From NCBI GenBank assembly GCA_965249765.1, contig CBDFMR010000004.1, forward strand, positions 62,001 to 126,000: 64,000 nt of DNA. The letters are read 5' to 3'. Shown piece after piece: positions 49,083 through 59,700 of the stretch. Each line of letters begins with the position of its first letter. The stretch's first letter is position 1. Position numbers and translations under genes: made by a program. The notes beneath the pieces are model-generated. The model saw only the letters and a program-made list of their open reading frames with translations. It ran no database searches and was not told the DNA's origin. Origin of the DNA: CBDFMR01 sp965249765 (lineage in GTDB: Bacteria > Bacteroidota > Bacteroidia > Chitinophagales > Saprospiraceae).

Positions 49083-52000
49083 ATGAAATTGTTTTTGCAG
49101 TTATGGCTTTACTGTATCGTGACTTCATCTATAGCAGGACAGGTCACTGTTGATTTTTCAACAAGTGATCGAGAAGGGTGTGAGCAGCTTTTAGTCAGTT
49201 TTTTTGATCAGTCATATAGTACAGCTGGACCTATACTTGCATGGTCATGGACATACGAATCAGGTAGCTCACATGTGCAAAACCCTGGTGTAATCTTTAA
49301 TGATGTAGGACTCACTTATACCGTTTGCCTGGAAGTAACTGATATAGCAAATAATACTGCCAGTATCTGTAAGGAGGACTTTATTATCATTCACAGTATT
49401 CCAGATGTTGATTTTTTGGCTTCAGAAATTCAAGGATGTAATCCTCTTGAAGTATTGTTTACTGACTTAACTACTTCTGATGGAGACATCATTAGTTGGA
49501 TATGGGACTTGGGAGGTGCTGCCAATGTTATTCAAATAACAAATCCAGAGAACGAAATCAGTTCTACATATGAAGCCCCAGGATCTTATTCCGTGAGCTT
49601 AACTGTAGAAGATGATAATTCTTGTTCAAATACGATTCTCAAGCCCAATTTTATCCAAGTAAGTGAAATATGGGAACCTTTGATTTCGATATCCATAAGC
49701 TATGAGTGTGATCTACCTTGGGTTATAGATTTTGTCATTCAAAACCCTCAAGAAGGTGTAGAATATCTCTGGGATCTAGGAAATGGTCAATCGTCAGAGG
49801 GCGATACAATTTATGGAATCATATACGATGAACTTGGAATGTTTGATATAGAAATTACTGCTTCTGATGACAATTGTGTTCGAGTTTTTGAATTTGACGA
49901 CTACATTAATACGGATCCTATTAATAATATTACATTATCACATACTGAAATTTGCCTTGGCGAAGGAGTTCAATTTAATTATTCATCCTTCTTGCAATAT
50001 GACAGCCTGGAATGGAATTTTGGAAACAATAATTTTAGCACAGAAGATGCCCCATTTTATTCATTTATGGAAGATGGAATACATGAGATAAGTCTTGTCA
50101 GTTTTATTGACAATTGTACTGATACTATTTTATTTCCTATAGCTGTAGAAGTATATCCGCTACCAGAATTCAACGTTGATATTGGCAATTTAACGGGATG
50201 CACAATACCACATGAAGTTAACTTGAGTGCAAGCTCACCTGACGTAGGAAATTACATCTGGTCGATAATTCATAATGATAATACCACGACGATTTTAGAT
50301 TCTTCATGCGTTTTCATCGCGGAGAAATTCGGTACATTTCAGATTTCCTTGATGTTTACCAATGATAGAGGGTGCTCTATCGATACAATCCTCGACCCTA
50401 TAGTTATAAGTCAATTGGATGCTCACCTGCCCCATACTCTCTACGATGGGTGTATCCCTTTAAATATTAAACTAGAAGACAGCCTTATTAGTAATTTTCA
50501 AATCGACAATTATGAGTGGACGATATTTACCGTACCGCCTTTAGTGTCTACAGACTCATCTCCTACTTTTACGGTCCAAGATACCGGCTCATTTGATGTC
50601 CAATTAATCATTTTTAATGAGCATGGATGCTTTGATACCGTGATTGTTGAGAATTATATTAAAGCTGGTATTCCTCCGGAAGTAGATTTTATCGTCAATC
50701 CAATAGATACATGTGCGAGTGCCTTATGGCATTTTACAAGTATTGTAAGTGATTTTACAGAAGAATGGATATGGCAATTTGGCAATGATAGCATTTCGTT
50801 CCTTCCTCATCCTGAAATTCAATTTAACGAAATAGGCAGCATGGATGTAGGTCTTACAGCTACGCACAATGGATGTACATCTACTATACAAAAAATCGAT
50901 TTTATAAATCTTTGGCCGCCTACCGCGTCATTTAGCGTAGAATATAATTGTGATGATCCCCTTAGCATTACTGCTCTGGATAAATCATTAGGAGCGGATT
51001 CCATCGTTTGGAATTTTCACTTATCAGAAACTGAAACAATCACGAGTTTTGATTCTGTGTTCTCTATTATTGTTCCTGATCGGGGAAAATATCTGTTGAG
51101 CCTAAATACTTATAATGACTCCACAGGCTGCCACCATTTTACTCAAGACACTCTTACAATCACAACGCCTGTCGCAAATTACACCGTCGATACAACTAGA
51201 ATTTGCTTTCCTGGAATTGTACGTACCCTCGATCATTCGCTCGACGCAGCTATGTATGAGTACTCAAGTTTCAATGGGCATTTTACATACATATATAGAC
51301 CTAATACAATATTGAATTTTAACGATCCTGGTGCTTTTATTGGGCCCCTTTTGACTGTGACCGACATTCATGGATGTCAAGATGAATACCGATTGCCTGA
51401 TAGCATCTATTTAAATGCAGTGACTGCGATTCCTGGGTACATTCCAGTAATCTGTATCCCAGATTCAGTGGCGTTTATGGATGCAAGCACATCACTTTTT
51501 GGTGAAGTTGAAAAATGGGAGTGGAATATCGGTCCTGATCAGTTCCTATCTGATAGGCAATCTTTTTCAGCATATTTTGATGAGGTTAGAAAATTCGACT
51601 TGAATGAAATAGTAACGGATAGTTGGTCATGCACAGATAATATTTTTATACCAGATGCGATAGAATCTTATACATTTTCCATTGACTTTAGTGCGGATAC
51701 GCTTGGTTGTACATGGTCTGGAATTCAATTTAATTCCGAGACAAACAACACTTTTGGTTCAAGCTATTTCTGGGAATTCGGTGATGGTACTGTGTCCAAT
51801 GACAAGCATCCGTATCATTATTATGATGATCAAGATATTTACTCTGTTTGTCTGACTGTTATAAGTTCAAATGGCTGTACCCAGAGATTATGCAAAGATT
51901 CCATAATAAATATTCTAAATCCAGTTTCCGATTTTGTAGGCGACCCATTGCACTCCACTTGCCCACCTCTACTCACAGGATTTGATAATAATTCTAGTAA

Positions 52001-54632
52001 CGCTATAGAATATATATGGGATTTTGGAGATGAAAGTGGAACTTCTCTTTTGGAAAATCCCTCCCATGTCTATACGGCTCCTGGCAGTTATGGTATCACC
52101 CTGATAGCCACGCTTAATGACAAATGTCAGGATACTCTTTTCCTAGTCGACTATATTGAGATTGGGGGACCGCTAGCCGATTTTGAAATGACAATAGACT
52201 CGTCATGTATTCCCCTTGAGATAAATCTAAAGGCCGAATCCAATGGAAATTACAATTATGTATGGGACTACGGCAATGGAATATTAGACACTGTGCCTAG
52301 GACAGTCGATAATCACTCTACAGATTTTATATACACTGATGTAGGAGTATATACACCTCGATTGATTGTTACAGATCCCGATGGATGCACAAGGAGTTTC
52401 TCAGGATCACCAGTAAGAGCTGATACAATAAATCCAGATTTTAGTATCCTAGATCCACTACTTTGTGGATTGCCAGCCGAGGTCATCGTTAATAACTTAG
52501 CTACTGCATCTAATGAAATTTCAGAGTATTGGTGGAAGATTTCTGGTCCAGAAACATATTACTGGGAAGGAATGACGCCCACCTTTACTTTAACTCAAGT
52601 TGGATCATATCATATTAGCTTGAAAGCAAAGGTTGGATATTGCATAGATAGCCTAGCCAAAGAAAACGCCATTGTGGTGGATGAATATCCTCAGCTTTCG
52701 TTTACCACGAGTGAAGATCAATTGTGCGAGTTCACTGGTGTTAATTTTATAAATCAGTCATCACCTCAGTCTGCTACTTGGTTATGGGATCTTGGAAATG
52801 GCAATACATCAACTGATGTCGAACCCAATTCTTCAATTTATGAAACGGGCGATTATTTGATATCGCTTACTGGAACTTCTTTCTATGGATGTGAAAGCAA
52901 TGTTGAAAATACTATACACATTAATGATGGGATTAATATAAATATTGGCTCCGATTCATTGATTTGCCTTAATGAGTCAATAGAGTTAAATTCGGATATC
53001 GTTGATTCCGGTGACTTACTTAATTTCTATTGGATAGAAAACGATGATTTAAGCTGTACACAATGCCTCAATACTGTTGCTAGTCCGACAGACACCGTGA
53101 TCTATTATTTCATTGCCGATCACAATAATGGATGCCAATCCTTAGACTCAATTATCATTTATGTAGCACCTATACCGTCACCAGAAATAGAGCTTATTTT
53201 TGATGACATAATATGTCAGGAAGATTCAACCCTGATTCTGATTAATAACCCTCTTCCCAATGTCGTCTATCAATTTCAAGGAAATACCATAGAATGCCTA
53301 GACTCCTGTAGTTCTGTATTGGTCAATCAAGAGGAACCGACATACTATACGATCGATGTAATCAACCAGTATGGTTGTCAGACCTCCACAGAAATATTTG
53401 TGGATATAGAATCTCATGACTTACCTATTCTGAATGAAGACAGAACAATTTGTTACGGTGACAGCGTCCAGCTAGAAATCGAATCCGGGTATAATCCTCA
53501 CTGGTCTTATTCCGAATATTTAAGCTGTCTCGATTGTCTAGGACCATACGCCATCCCACAAAATGATACAGAATTTATAGTTGAAGTAGAATCAGAATTG
53601 GGATGCAAATATTCTGACACCTTACTTGTTGAGGTCATTCCTATCGGCTTAGTGGACGCAGGAATAAATGATACTATCTGCTATGGAGAAGAGATACACT
53701 TACTTGGACAAGGATTTGGTGATGTTGAATGGACACCATCTACTTTCTTATCAGATGCTAGTGTTCTTGACCCCATTTCTACACCATCGAGCGATATAAC
53801 CTATATCTTGAGAAGCAGCAAAGATCTCTGTACCAGATATGATACACTCGAGATTACCGTTAACCACAAAACCGACATAGAGGTATATGGTGATAGCATT
53901 TGCCCCGGTGAAATAGCGCTCATAAATGCCTTGGGATGGACGCAGTCATTCGAATGGTATGACGAGAATGGAGCCTTCTTATCAAATGATGCTGAAGTTT
54001 ATGTCCAGCCTGAGCATACATTGAAATATCAAGTTATTGGCTCACGTAGATCATGTGAAAATGATACAGCATATGCAACAGTATTTGTACATGAGCCTAT
54101 TGATGTAGAAATGGAAACGGATGTAACCATATATGCCAATCTACCATTTAATTTCGAAGTAATATATGATGAAAATAACGATTATATATTCCATTGGTCG
54201 CCACCTGAAGGACTGAGCTGCACTACTTGCCCAAATCCTACTATAGCCAATCTAGAGTCATCATTAAATTATGAATTAGAGATTATTGATCTGAATTCCG
54301 GTTGTCAATTAGACACATTGATCCTAGCAAGATATATAAATGATTGCACTGAAAAAGCATTCTATCTGCCCAATATATTTTCTCCAAATGAGGATGGAGT
54401 AAATGATGGATACAGAATATTTGCCTTCGACGAAAAGGAGTTTATAAGTCTAAGTATTTTTGACAGGTGGGGTGGGCGACTTTTTAGTACTACAGAAATA
54501 TCGGAAACATGGGATGGAAATTTCCATGGTAGTCCTTTGTCGCTAGGTGTCTATGTCATTCTCGTCAACGCCATATGTACCGAGTCAGGAGAGAGGTATG
54601 GCTTTGCATCTGACATCACAATAGTAAGATAA
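49083..54632 (+). CDS. Giant PKD-repeat protein with T9SS type B sorting domain
   Basis: About 1,849 residues from ATG 49083 (signal peptide MKLFLQLWLYCIVTSSIAGQ); an in-frame ATG at 49050 adds 11. The body consists of more than ten PKD-like Ig folds, each with a W.(W/F)D(F/L)G(D/N)G motif and a later 'Y..G.Y.I.L' strand, usually with a Cys near the end (for example WEFGDGTVSNDKHPYHYYDD). The last third has repeats of the form LSCTQCLNTVASPTDTVIYY and LSCLDCLGPYAIPQNDTEF. The C-terminal ~95 residues (YLPNIFSPNEDGVNDGYRIF ... FDRWGGRLFST ... WDGNFHG) are the gliding-motility/CHU_C type B sorting domain. It should be exported by the type IX system and kept at the cell surface, as an adhesin or structural protein. 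Confidence 0.9.
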   Translation: MKLFLQLWLYCIVTSSIAGQVTVDFSTSDREGCEQLLVSFFDQSYSTAGPILAWSWTYESGSSHVQNPGVIFNDVGLTYTVCLEVTDIANNTASICKEDFIIIHSIPDVDFLASEIQGCNPLEVLFTDLTTSDGDIISWIWDLGGAANVIQITNPENEISSTYEAPGSYSVSLTVEDDNSCSNTILKPNFIQVSEIWEPLISISISYECDLPWVIDFVIQNPQEGVEYLWDLGNGQSSEGDTIYGIIYDELGMFDIEITASDDNCVRVFEFDDYINTDPINNITLSHTEICLGEGVQFNYSSFLQYDSLEWNFGNNNFSTEDAPFYSFMEDGIHEISLVSFIDNCTDTILFPIAVEVYPLPEFNVDIGNLTGCTIPHEVNLSASSPDVGNYIWSIIHNDNTTTILDSSCVFIAEKFGTFQISLMFTNDRGCSIDTILDPIVISQLDAHLPHTLYDGCIPLNIKLEDSLISNFQIDNYEWTIFTVPPLVSTDSSPTFTVQDTGSFDVQLIIFNEHGCFDTVIVENYIKAGIPPEVDFIVNPIDTCASALWHFTSIVSDFTEEWIWQFGNDSISFLPHPEIQFNEIGSMDVGLTATHNGCTSTIQKIDFINLWPPTASFSVEYNCDDPLSITALDKSLGADSIVWNFHLSETETITSFDSVFSIIVPDRGKYLLSLNTYNDSTGCHHFTQDTLTITTPVANYTVDTTRICFPGIVRTLDHSLDAAMYEYSSFNGHFTYIYRPNTILNFNDPGAFIGPLLTVTDIHGCQDEYRLPDSIYLNAVTAIPGYIPVICIPDSVAFMDASTSLFGEVEKWEWNIGPDQFLSDRQSFSAYFDEVRKFDLNEIVTDSWSCTDNIFIPDAIESYTFSIDFSADTLGCTWSGIQFNSETNNTFGSSYFWEFGDGTVSNDKHPYHYYDDQDIYSVCLTVISSNGCTQRLCKDSIINILNPVSDFVGDPLHSTCPPLLTGFDNNSSNAIEYIWDFGDESGTSLLENPSHVYTAPGSYGITLIATLNDKCQDTLFLVDYIEIGGPLADFEMTIDSSCIPLEINLKAESNGNYNYVWDYGNGILDTVPRTVDNHSTDFIYTDVGVYTPRLIVTDPDGCTRSFSGSPVRADTINPDFSILDPLLCGLPAEVIVNNLATASNEISEYWWKISGPETYYWEGMTPTFTLTQVGSYHISLKAKVGYCIDSLAKENAIVVDEYPQLSFTTSEDQLCEFTGVNFINQSSPQSATWLWDLGNGNTSTDVEPNSSIYETGDYLISLTGTSFYGCESNVENTIHINDGININIGSDSLICLNESIELNSDIVDSGDLLNFYWIENDDLSCTQCLNTVASPTDTVIYYFIADHNNGCQSLDSIIIYVAPIPSPEIELIFDDIICQEDSTLILINNPLPNVVYQFQGNTIECLDSCSSVLVNQEEPTYYTIDVINQYGCQTSTEIFVDIESHDLPILNEDRTICYGDSVQLEIESGYNPHWSYSEYLSCLDCLGPYAIPQNDTEFIVEVESELGCKYSDTLLVEVIPIGLVDAGINDTICYGEEIHLLGQGFGDVEWTPSTFLSDASVLDPISTPSSDITYILRSSKDLCTRYDTLEITVNHKTDIEVYGDSICPGEIALINALGWTQSFEWYDENGAFLSNDAEVYVQPEHTLKYQVIGSRRSCENDTAYATVFVHEPIDVEMETDVTIYANLPFNFEVIYDENNDYIFHWSPPEGLSCTTCPNPTIANLESSLNYELEIIDLNSGCQLDTLILARYINDCTEKAFYLPNIFSPNEDGVNDGYRIFAFDEKEFISLSIFDRWGGRLFSTTEISETWDGNFHGSPLSLGVYVILVNAICTESGERYGFASDITIVR

Positions 54633-54699
54633 GCCTTAGATACATCCATTGCTGAATATAGCCCATTGCTCATGGGTTTTATTTACATTTATCCATACC

Positions 54700-55786
54700 A
54701 TGCCCAAAGTTATAAACACGCCAGAAAGAAAGATTGTCCATATTGATATGGATGCATTTTATGCAGCTGTGGAGCAAAGGGACAATCCTTCATTGCAAGG
54801 CAAGCCCATTGCTGTGGGGGGTGGTGAAAATCGTGGGGTGACTACGACAGCGAACTATGAGGCCAGAAAATTTGGTGTCAGATCGGCTATGCCAGGATAT
54901 CGGGCTAAGCAACTTTGTCCCGAAATTATTTTCGTTAAACCTCGATTTGAAGCCTATATAGCCGTATCCCATCAGATAAGAATAATTTTTAAAGAATATA
55001 CAGATCTCATCGAACCACTTTCATTGGATGAAGCGTTCCTAGATGTCACGACAAATAAAAAATCCATTAAATACGGCATGCATGTCGCTAGAGATATTAT
55101 GAATCAAGTAGAGGTAGAAACGGGATTGACCTGCTCAGCTGGCGTTTCCTACTGCAAGTTTATCGCTAAAGTTGCTTCGGGTTTTAAGAAGCCAAATGGA
55201 CTAACTGTAATCCGGCCTCAGCAAGCAGAATATTTTTTAGAGCAATTGGCTATTGAGGACTTCTTAGGTGTTGGGAAAGTAACGGCTGCCAAAATGAAAA
55301 GCGTGGGTATTCATACTTTTAAAGCAATATTCCAAATTGGAGCTTGCACGAGATTTTGGAAAGATGGGTAGTTATTATTACGATATAGTACGCGGAATAG
55401 ATGACCGACCGGTAAACCCCAGTCGCGTTCGGAAATCAATAGGTGTGGAGAGGACTCTTGACCACGATCTCAGCTCACTTGATGAGATCGAGTCTATTCT
55501 ATTACTGATTGTGGATCAATTAATGGAACGACTCAAGAAAGCTGATAATTACGGACGTACAATCACATTAAAAATAAAAACAAGTGATTTTCAATCTCTC
55601 ACTAGAAGCCTATCAAAAGACCATTTTTTAAAGGACACAAAGGAAATATGTCTGTTGGCGTTGAAACTTCTAAGAGAGAACCGGGATGCCTTTGAAAAGA
55701 TACGCCTCATTGGTCTGACAGCCTCTAATTTGGAAAAGGAAGAAGAAAAAAATAAAGACCACCAACTTAGTCTAGATTGGGAGTAG
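54700..55786 (+). pseudogene. dinB: DNA polymerase IV with a single-base frameshift
   Basis: The Y-family polymerase N-terminal part is complete: VHIDMDAFYAAVEQRDNP (Asp16), the SLDEAFLDV catalytic block and the helix-hairpin-helix 'DFLGVGKVTAAKMKSVGIHT', ending at a stop at 55371. From about 55337 the little-finger domain continues in the +1 frame (LELARDFGKMGSYYYDIVRG to QLSLDWE, 55786). Removing one A from the AAA at about 55332-55335 restores FQLELARDF, so one indel explains the break. Either the gene is inactive in this strain or it is an assembly error. The whole would be about 362 residues, normal for DinB. The start is ATG 54700. Confidence 0.85.
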
Positions 55787-55889
55787 ATGTGTTGTAATGG
55801 AAGGAAAGGTACTCGTATCGACATATACCACTTGCAGATTTGTCGACATTTATCAATGAATTGAGTATTTTCATTTTATAAAAAAAATC

Positions 55890-56267
55890 ATGAATCACAA
55901 AACAACCAAGTTGATATACTGGATAGCTACCGGCCTTCTAACCGCACTGATGCTTATGTCTGCCGGTATGTATCTTTTTAACAATGAAATGGTTCGAGAA
56001 ACATTTACACGCTTAGGTTTCCCTACATATATTATCTATCCATTGGCTATTATCAAAATTCTAGGTTTGATCGCCATTTGGACCAAGAAATCCAGCACAT
56101 TAAAAGAATGGGCTTATGCGGGATTTTTCTTTGATTTCTTGCTTGCATTCTCTGCTCATCTCATGGTTAAGGATGGAGAGTATATAGCTGCATTGGCTGC
56201 TATTATCCTACTGATAATATCATATATATACGGCAGGAAATTAGGTTCTGGTGAACGTGTAGACTAA
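55890..56267 (+). CDS. DoxX-like family membrane protein
   Basis: 125 residues with four hydrophobic helices (about 8-27, 45-64, 73-92 and 98-116) and the DoxX-like pattern LMLMSAGMYLF...RLGFPTYIIYPLAIIKILGL, quoted in parts, plus the EWAYAGFFFDF segment. Members sit in the inner membrane and are variously linked to quinone or redox functions; the exact role is unknown. It lies upstream of the metal-efflux genes on the same strand with an 84-bp gap, so it may or may not share their transcript. Confidence 0.85.
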   Translation: MNHKTTKLIYWIATGLLTALMLMSAGMYLFNNEMVRETFTRLGFPTYIIYPLAIIKILGLIAIWTKKSSTLKEWAYAGFFFDFLLAFSAHLMVKDGEYIAALAAIILLIISYIYGRKLGSGERVD

Positions 56268-56351
56268 CCACGATCTACTCCATTACTCTCTTTATACCAA
56301 TTTATCTTGCAACATCATTGCACAAGATATTACATATCTTTGCTCGCTGAA

Positions 56352-56657
56352 ATGAGATATATTGCATTTTTGATGGCCATTTTTTTCTCATGTCTGTCCA
56401 TGATACCATGTTCTGACGGTCTTACTTGTGATGATGACATATCGTCTCATGAGCATAACCATTCTGACGATGAGCAAGATGGATGTACTGTCCTCTGCAT
56501 ATGTTCTTGCTGTGGTGTTGCTTATACATTGCCAGAGCCTCAGGATTTCTTTATATACCAGAGTGATCCCATTCATTCATTTTACAACTTCTCGTACGAT
56601 AACCAATATTCTTTCTCCTTCCAGAATTCCACCTGGCGACCCCCATCCTTAGGATAA
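56352..56657 (+). CDS. DUF6660-type small Cys/His-rich secreted protein
   Basis: 101 residues from ATG 56352: signal-like helix (MRYIAFLMAIFFSCLSMIPC), then an acidic/His stretch SSHEHNHSDDEQDG, the Cys cluster CTVLCICSCCGVA and a C-terminus WRPPSLG. This layout is that of the DUF6660 proteins encoded just before CusA/CzcA pumps in Bacteroidota. The His and Cys clusters could bind a heavy metal, such as copper or zinc, in the periplasm; that function is inferred. The next gene of the efflux operon starts 93 bp downstream. Confidence 0.75.
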   Translation: MRYIAFLMAIFFSCLSMIPCSDGLTCDDDISSHEHNHSDDEQDGCTVLCICSCCGVAYTLPEPQDFFIYQSDPIHSFYNFSYDNQYSFSFQNSTWRPPSLG

Positions 56658-56750
56658 TCATTTATTCCACGGATATCTATGTCTGGTACTAAGGGACTGG
56701 ATCGAATCTTTTATTACTTGATTTTTACTGGAGATTAAAAGACGTATTTA

Positions 56751-59700
56751 ATGTTTGACCGAATTATTGATTATTCCATAAAGAATAAGCCTGTCATTGG
56801 GCTTATGGTTTTGGCTCTCATTGTTGTGGGTGCCTTTTCTCTGAAGAATTTACACATTGACGCCCTTCCTGATATAACAAATAATCAAGTACAGATTATA
56901 ACTACCTCTCCTAATCTAGCTACTCAAGAAGTTGAATTGTTTATCACTTATCCGATCGAGTTAGCGGTAAAAGCGATTCCGGAAATTGAAGAACTTAGAT
57001 CAGTTAGTCGATTTGGTCTGAGCTTAGTTACGGTAGTTTTTCGGGATGACACAGATATCTATTGGGCTCGTGCACAGATCACTGAGCGACTCAAAGAAGC
57101 GGAAGAACAAATTCCTATGGGCTTTGGGTACCCTGTATTAGCGCCTATAAGTACTGGTTTAGGAGAAATATATCAGTACACAGTTACAGCTAAGGAAGGT
57201 TATGAAGATAGGATTGATGCAATGGAGTTAAGGTCTATACAGGACTGGATCATCGTCCCGCAGATAATCGGGACTAGGGGGGTTGCCGAGGTAAATACAT
57301 TGGGTGGCATATTGAAAGAATATGAGGTAGCTGTTGATCCAAATAGGCTTAAAAGCATGGGGATTACAATGGCAGATATTTTTAATGCACTTAGCCGCAA
57401 CAATGAAAATACTGGCGGTGCCTACATAGACAAGAAACCCTATGCTTATTTTATAAGGAGCATAGGTATGGTAAGTTCTCTTGATGATATATCTAAGATC
57501 GTTGTCAAGACACATAACAACATTCCCATCCTGATACGTGATGTAGCTGATGTTCAGTATGGAAGTTCTGTGAGATATGGTGCCACCACTAAAGATGGTA
57601 AAGGAGAAGTGGTAAATGGGATGGTGATGATGCTAAAAGGAGAAAACAGTGCCGAGATCGTCTCTCTTGTTAAGGAGAGAATGGCGGATATAGAAAAGAT
57701 GATTCCAGAGGGTGTTCAGATAGAACCATACCTAGATAGGAGTAAATTGGTCAACCGAACTATATCAACTGTAAGGACCAATCTGATCGAAGGTGCTCTG
57801 ATTGTAATCTTTATTCTTGTATTACTCATAGGCAATTGGAGAGCGGGACTGATCGTAGCCAGTGTCATTCCTCTGGCCTTGCTTTTTGCCGTTTCGTTGA
57901 TGCGTATGTTTGGGGTAAGTGGTAATCTGATGAGTCTGGGAGCGATAGATTTTGGACTCATAGTGGATGGTGCGGTCATTATCGTAGAAGCAATCGTACA
58001 CAGATTACAAGGCAATAAAACAACGAGTAACCTCACAGCAAGAGAAATGGATGCTGAGGTTTATAGTGCCGCATCCAATATCCGCAGCAGTGCTGCTTTT
58101 GGAGAGATTATTATCCTCATTGTTTACCTACCGATTTTGGCGCTGGTAGGAATCGAAGGAAGAATGTTTACACCTATGGCACAGACTGTGTCATTTGCAA
58201 TTCTGGGTGCCTTTATATTGTCATTGACTTATGTGCCAATGATGAGCGCCCTGTGCCTCAGTAAGCAAATGGGACATAAAGAAAATCTATCTGACAAAAT
58301 CATCGCCTCGATCCAGAGATTATACACCCCTATACTAGGGTTTGTGATGAAGTTTAAATTTCCAGTACTAATTATTGCAATTCTCCTTTTTACCTTGGCC
58401 TTATTTACTTTTTCAAAATTGGGCGGTGAATTTATCCCTACTTTATCAGAAGGGGACATCGCTACGCACGTGATCATCCCACCAGGTAGCTCGTTGGAGC
58501 AAGAAATAGCAACTACGACAAAAGCTGAAAGAATTCTCTTAGATAATTTTCCGGAAATAGAACAGATCGTTTCAAAGATTGGTAGTGCTGAAGTGCCTAC
58601 CGACCCCATGCCCATGGAGGTGGCTGATGTTATGGTAATTATGAAAGATAAAAAGGACTGGGTATCGGCCTCAACAAGGGATGAGATGTACGAGAAAATG
58701 GAAAGTGCCTTGGATGACTTACCTGGTGTGACAACAGAGTTTTCCCAACCGGTCCAAATGAGATTTAATGAATTAATGACTGGGGTAAGAAGCGATGTAG
58801 GTATAAAGATATTTGGTGACGATATCGACAGACTCGTATCATATGGTGATGAACTCGTTGCTATTCTGCAGCATGTCCAGGGTGTAGAAAATGCAAGAGC
58901 CGAGTCCGTGTCTGGATTTCCACAAATAACAGTAAAATATAATAAAGACAAATTGGCTCTTTATGGCTTGAATGTATCCGATCTAAATACAGCAGTGAGC
59001 ATGGGGTTTGCAGGAAGTAAAGCCGGAGTAGTATACGAACAGGAGAAAAAATATGACCTCGTTGTGAGATTGGCTGAGCCGTACAGGCAGGACATCTCAA
59101 ATATCAGTAACCTATTTATCTCGCTTCCATCAGGAAATCAAATACCGCTAGATCAGGTCGCGGACGTATCTCATCAGAGAGGACCTGCTCAGATAAGTAG
59201 AGAAGATGGAAAACGTAGAATAATTGTAGGATTTAATGTAAGAGGCAGAGATGTGGAGAGTGTCGTAGAAGAAATCCAGTCAAAGATAGATCAGGAACTT
59301 GTCCTGCCCACAGGATATTATATTAATTATGCAGGGCAATTTGAAAATCTCAAAAGAGCCAAGGATAGATTGTCAGTGGCCGTTCCACTAGCTCTCATCC
59401 TCATCTTTATTTTGCTTTATTTCACTTTCCGTAGTGTTAAGCAGACAATACTCATTTTTACCGCTATACCATTGTCGGCTATAGGAGGAGTGTTTGCCCT
59501 ATGGATAAGGGACATGCCATTCAGCATTTCAGCGGGGGTAGGATTTATTGCACTCTTTGGTGTAGCCGTATTAAACGGAATTGTATTAATAGCATATTTC
59601 AATCAACTAAAATCAGAAGGAATGACAGATATCATAGAGCGTATCAAGATAGGAACGGCTGTAAGATTACGGCCTGTTATCATGACTGCCTCAGTAGCTT

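Noticed and set aside
54649..54699. Upstream ATG adding 17 residues to DinB
   Set aside because: The extension is unlike any DinB N-terminus; the family start matches ATG 54700.
58229..58951. 240-codon ORF antisense to the CusA pump
   Set aside because: It lies entirely opposite a strongly supported coding region, is rich in Ser/Ile as expected of an antisense frame, and has no family features.
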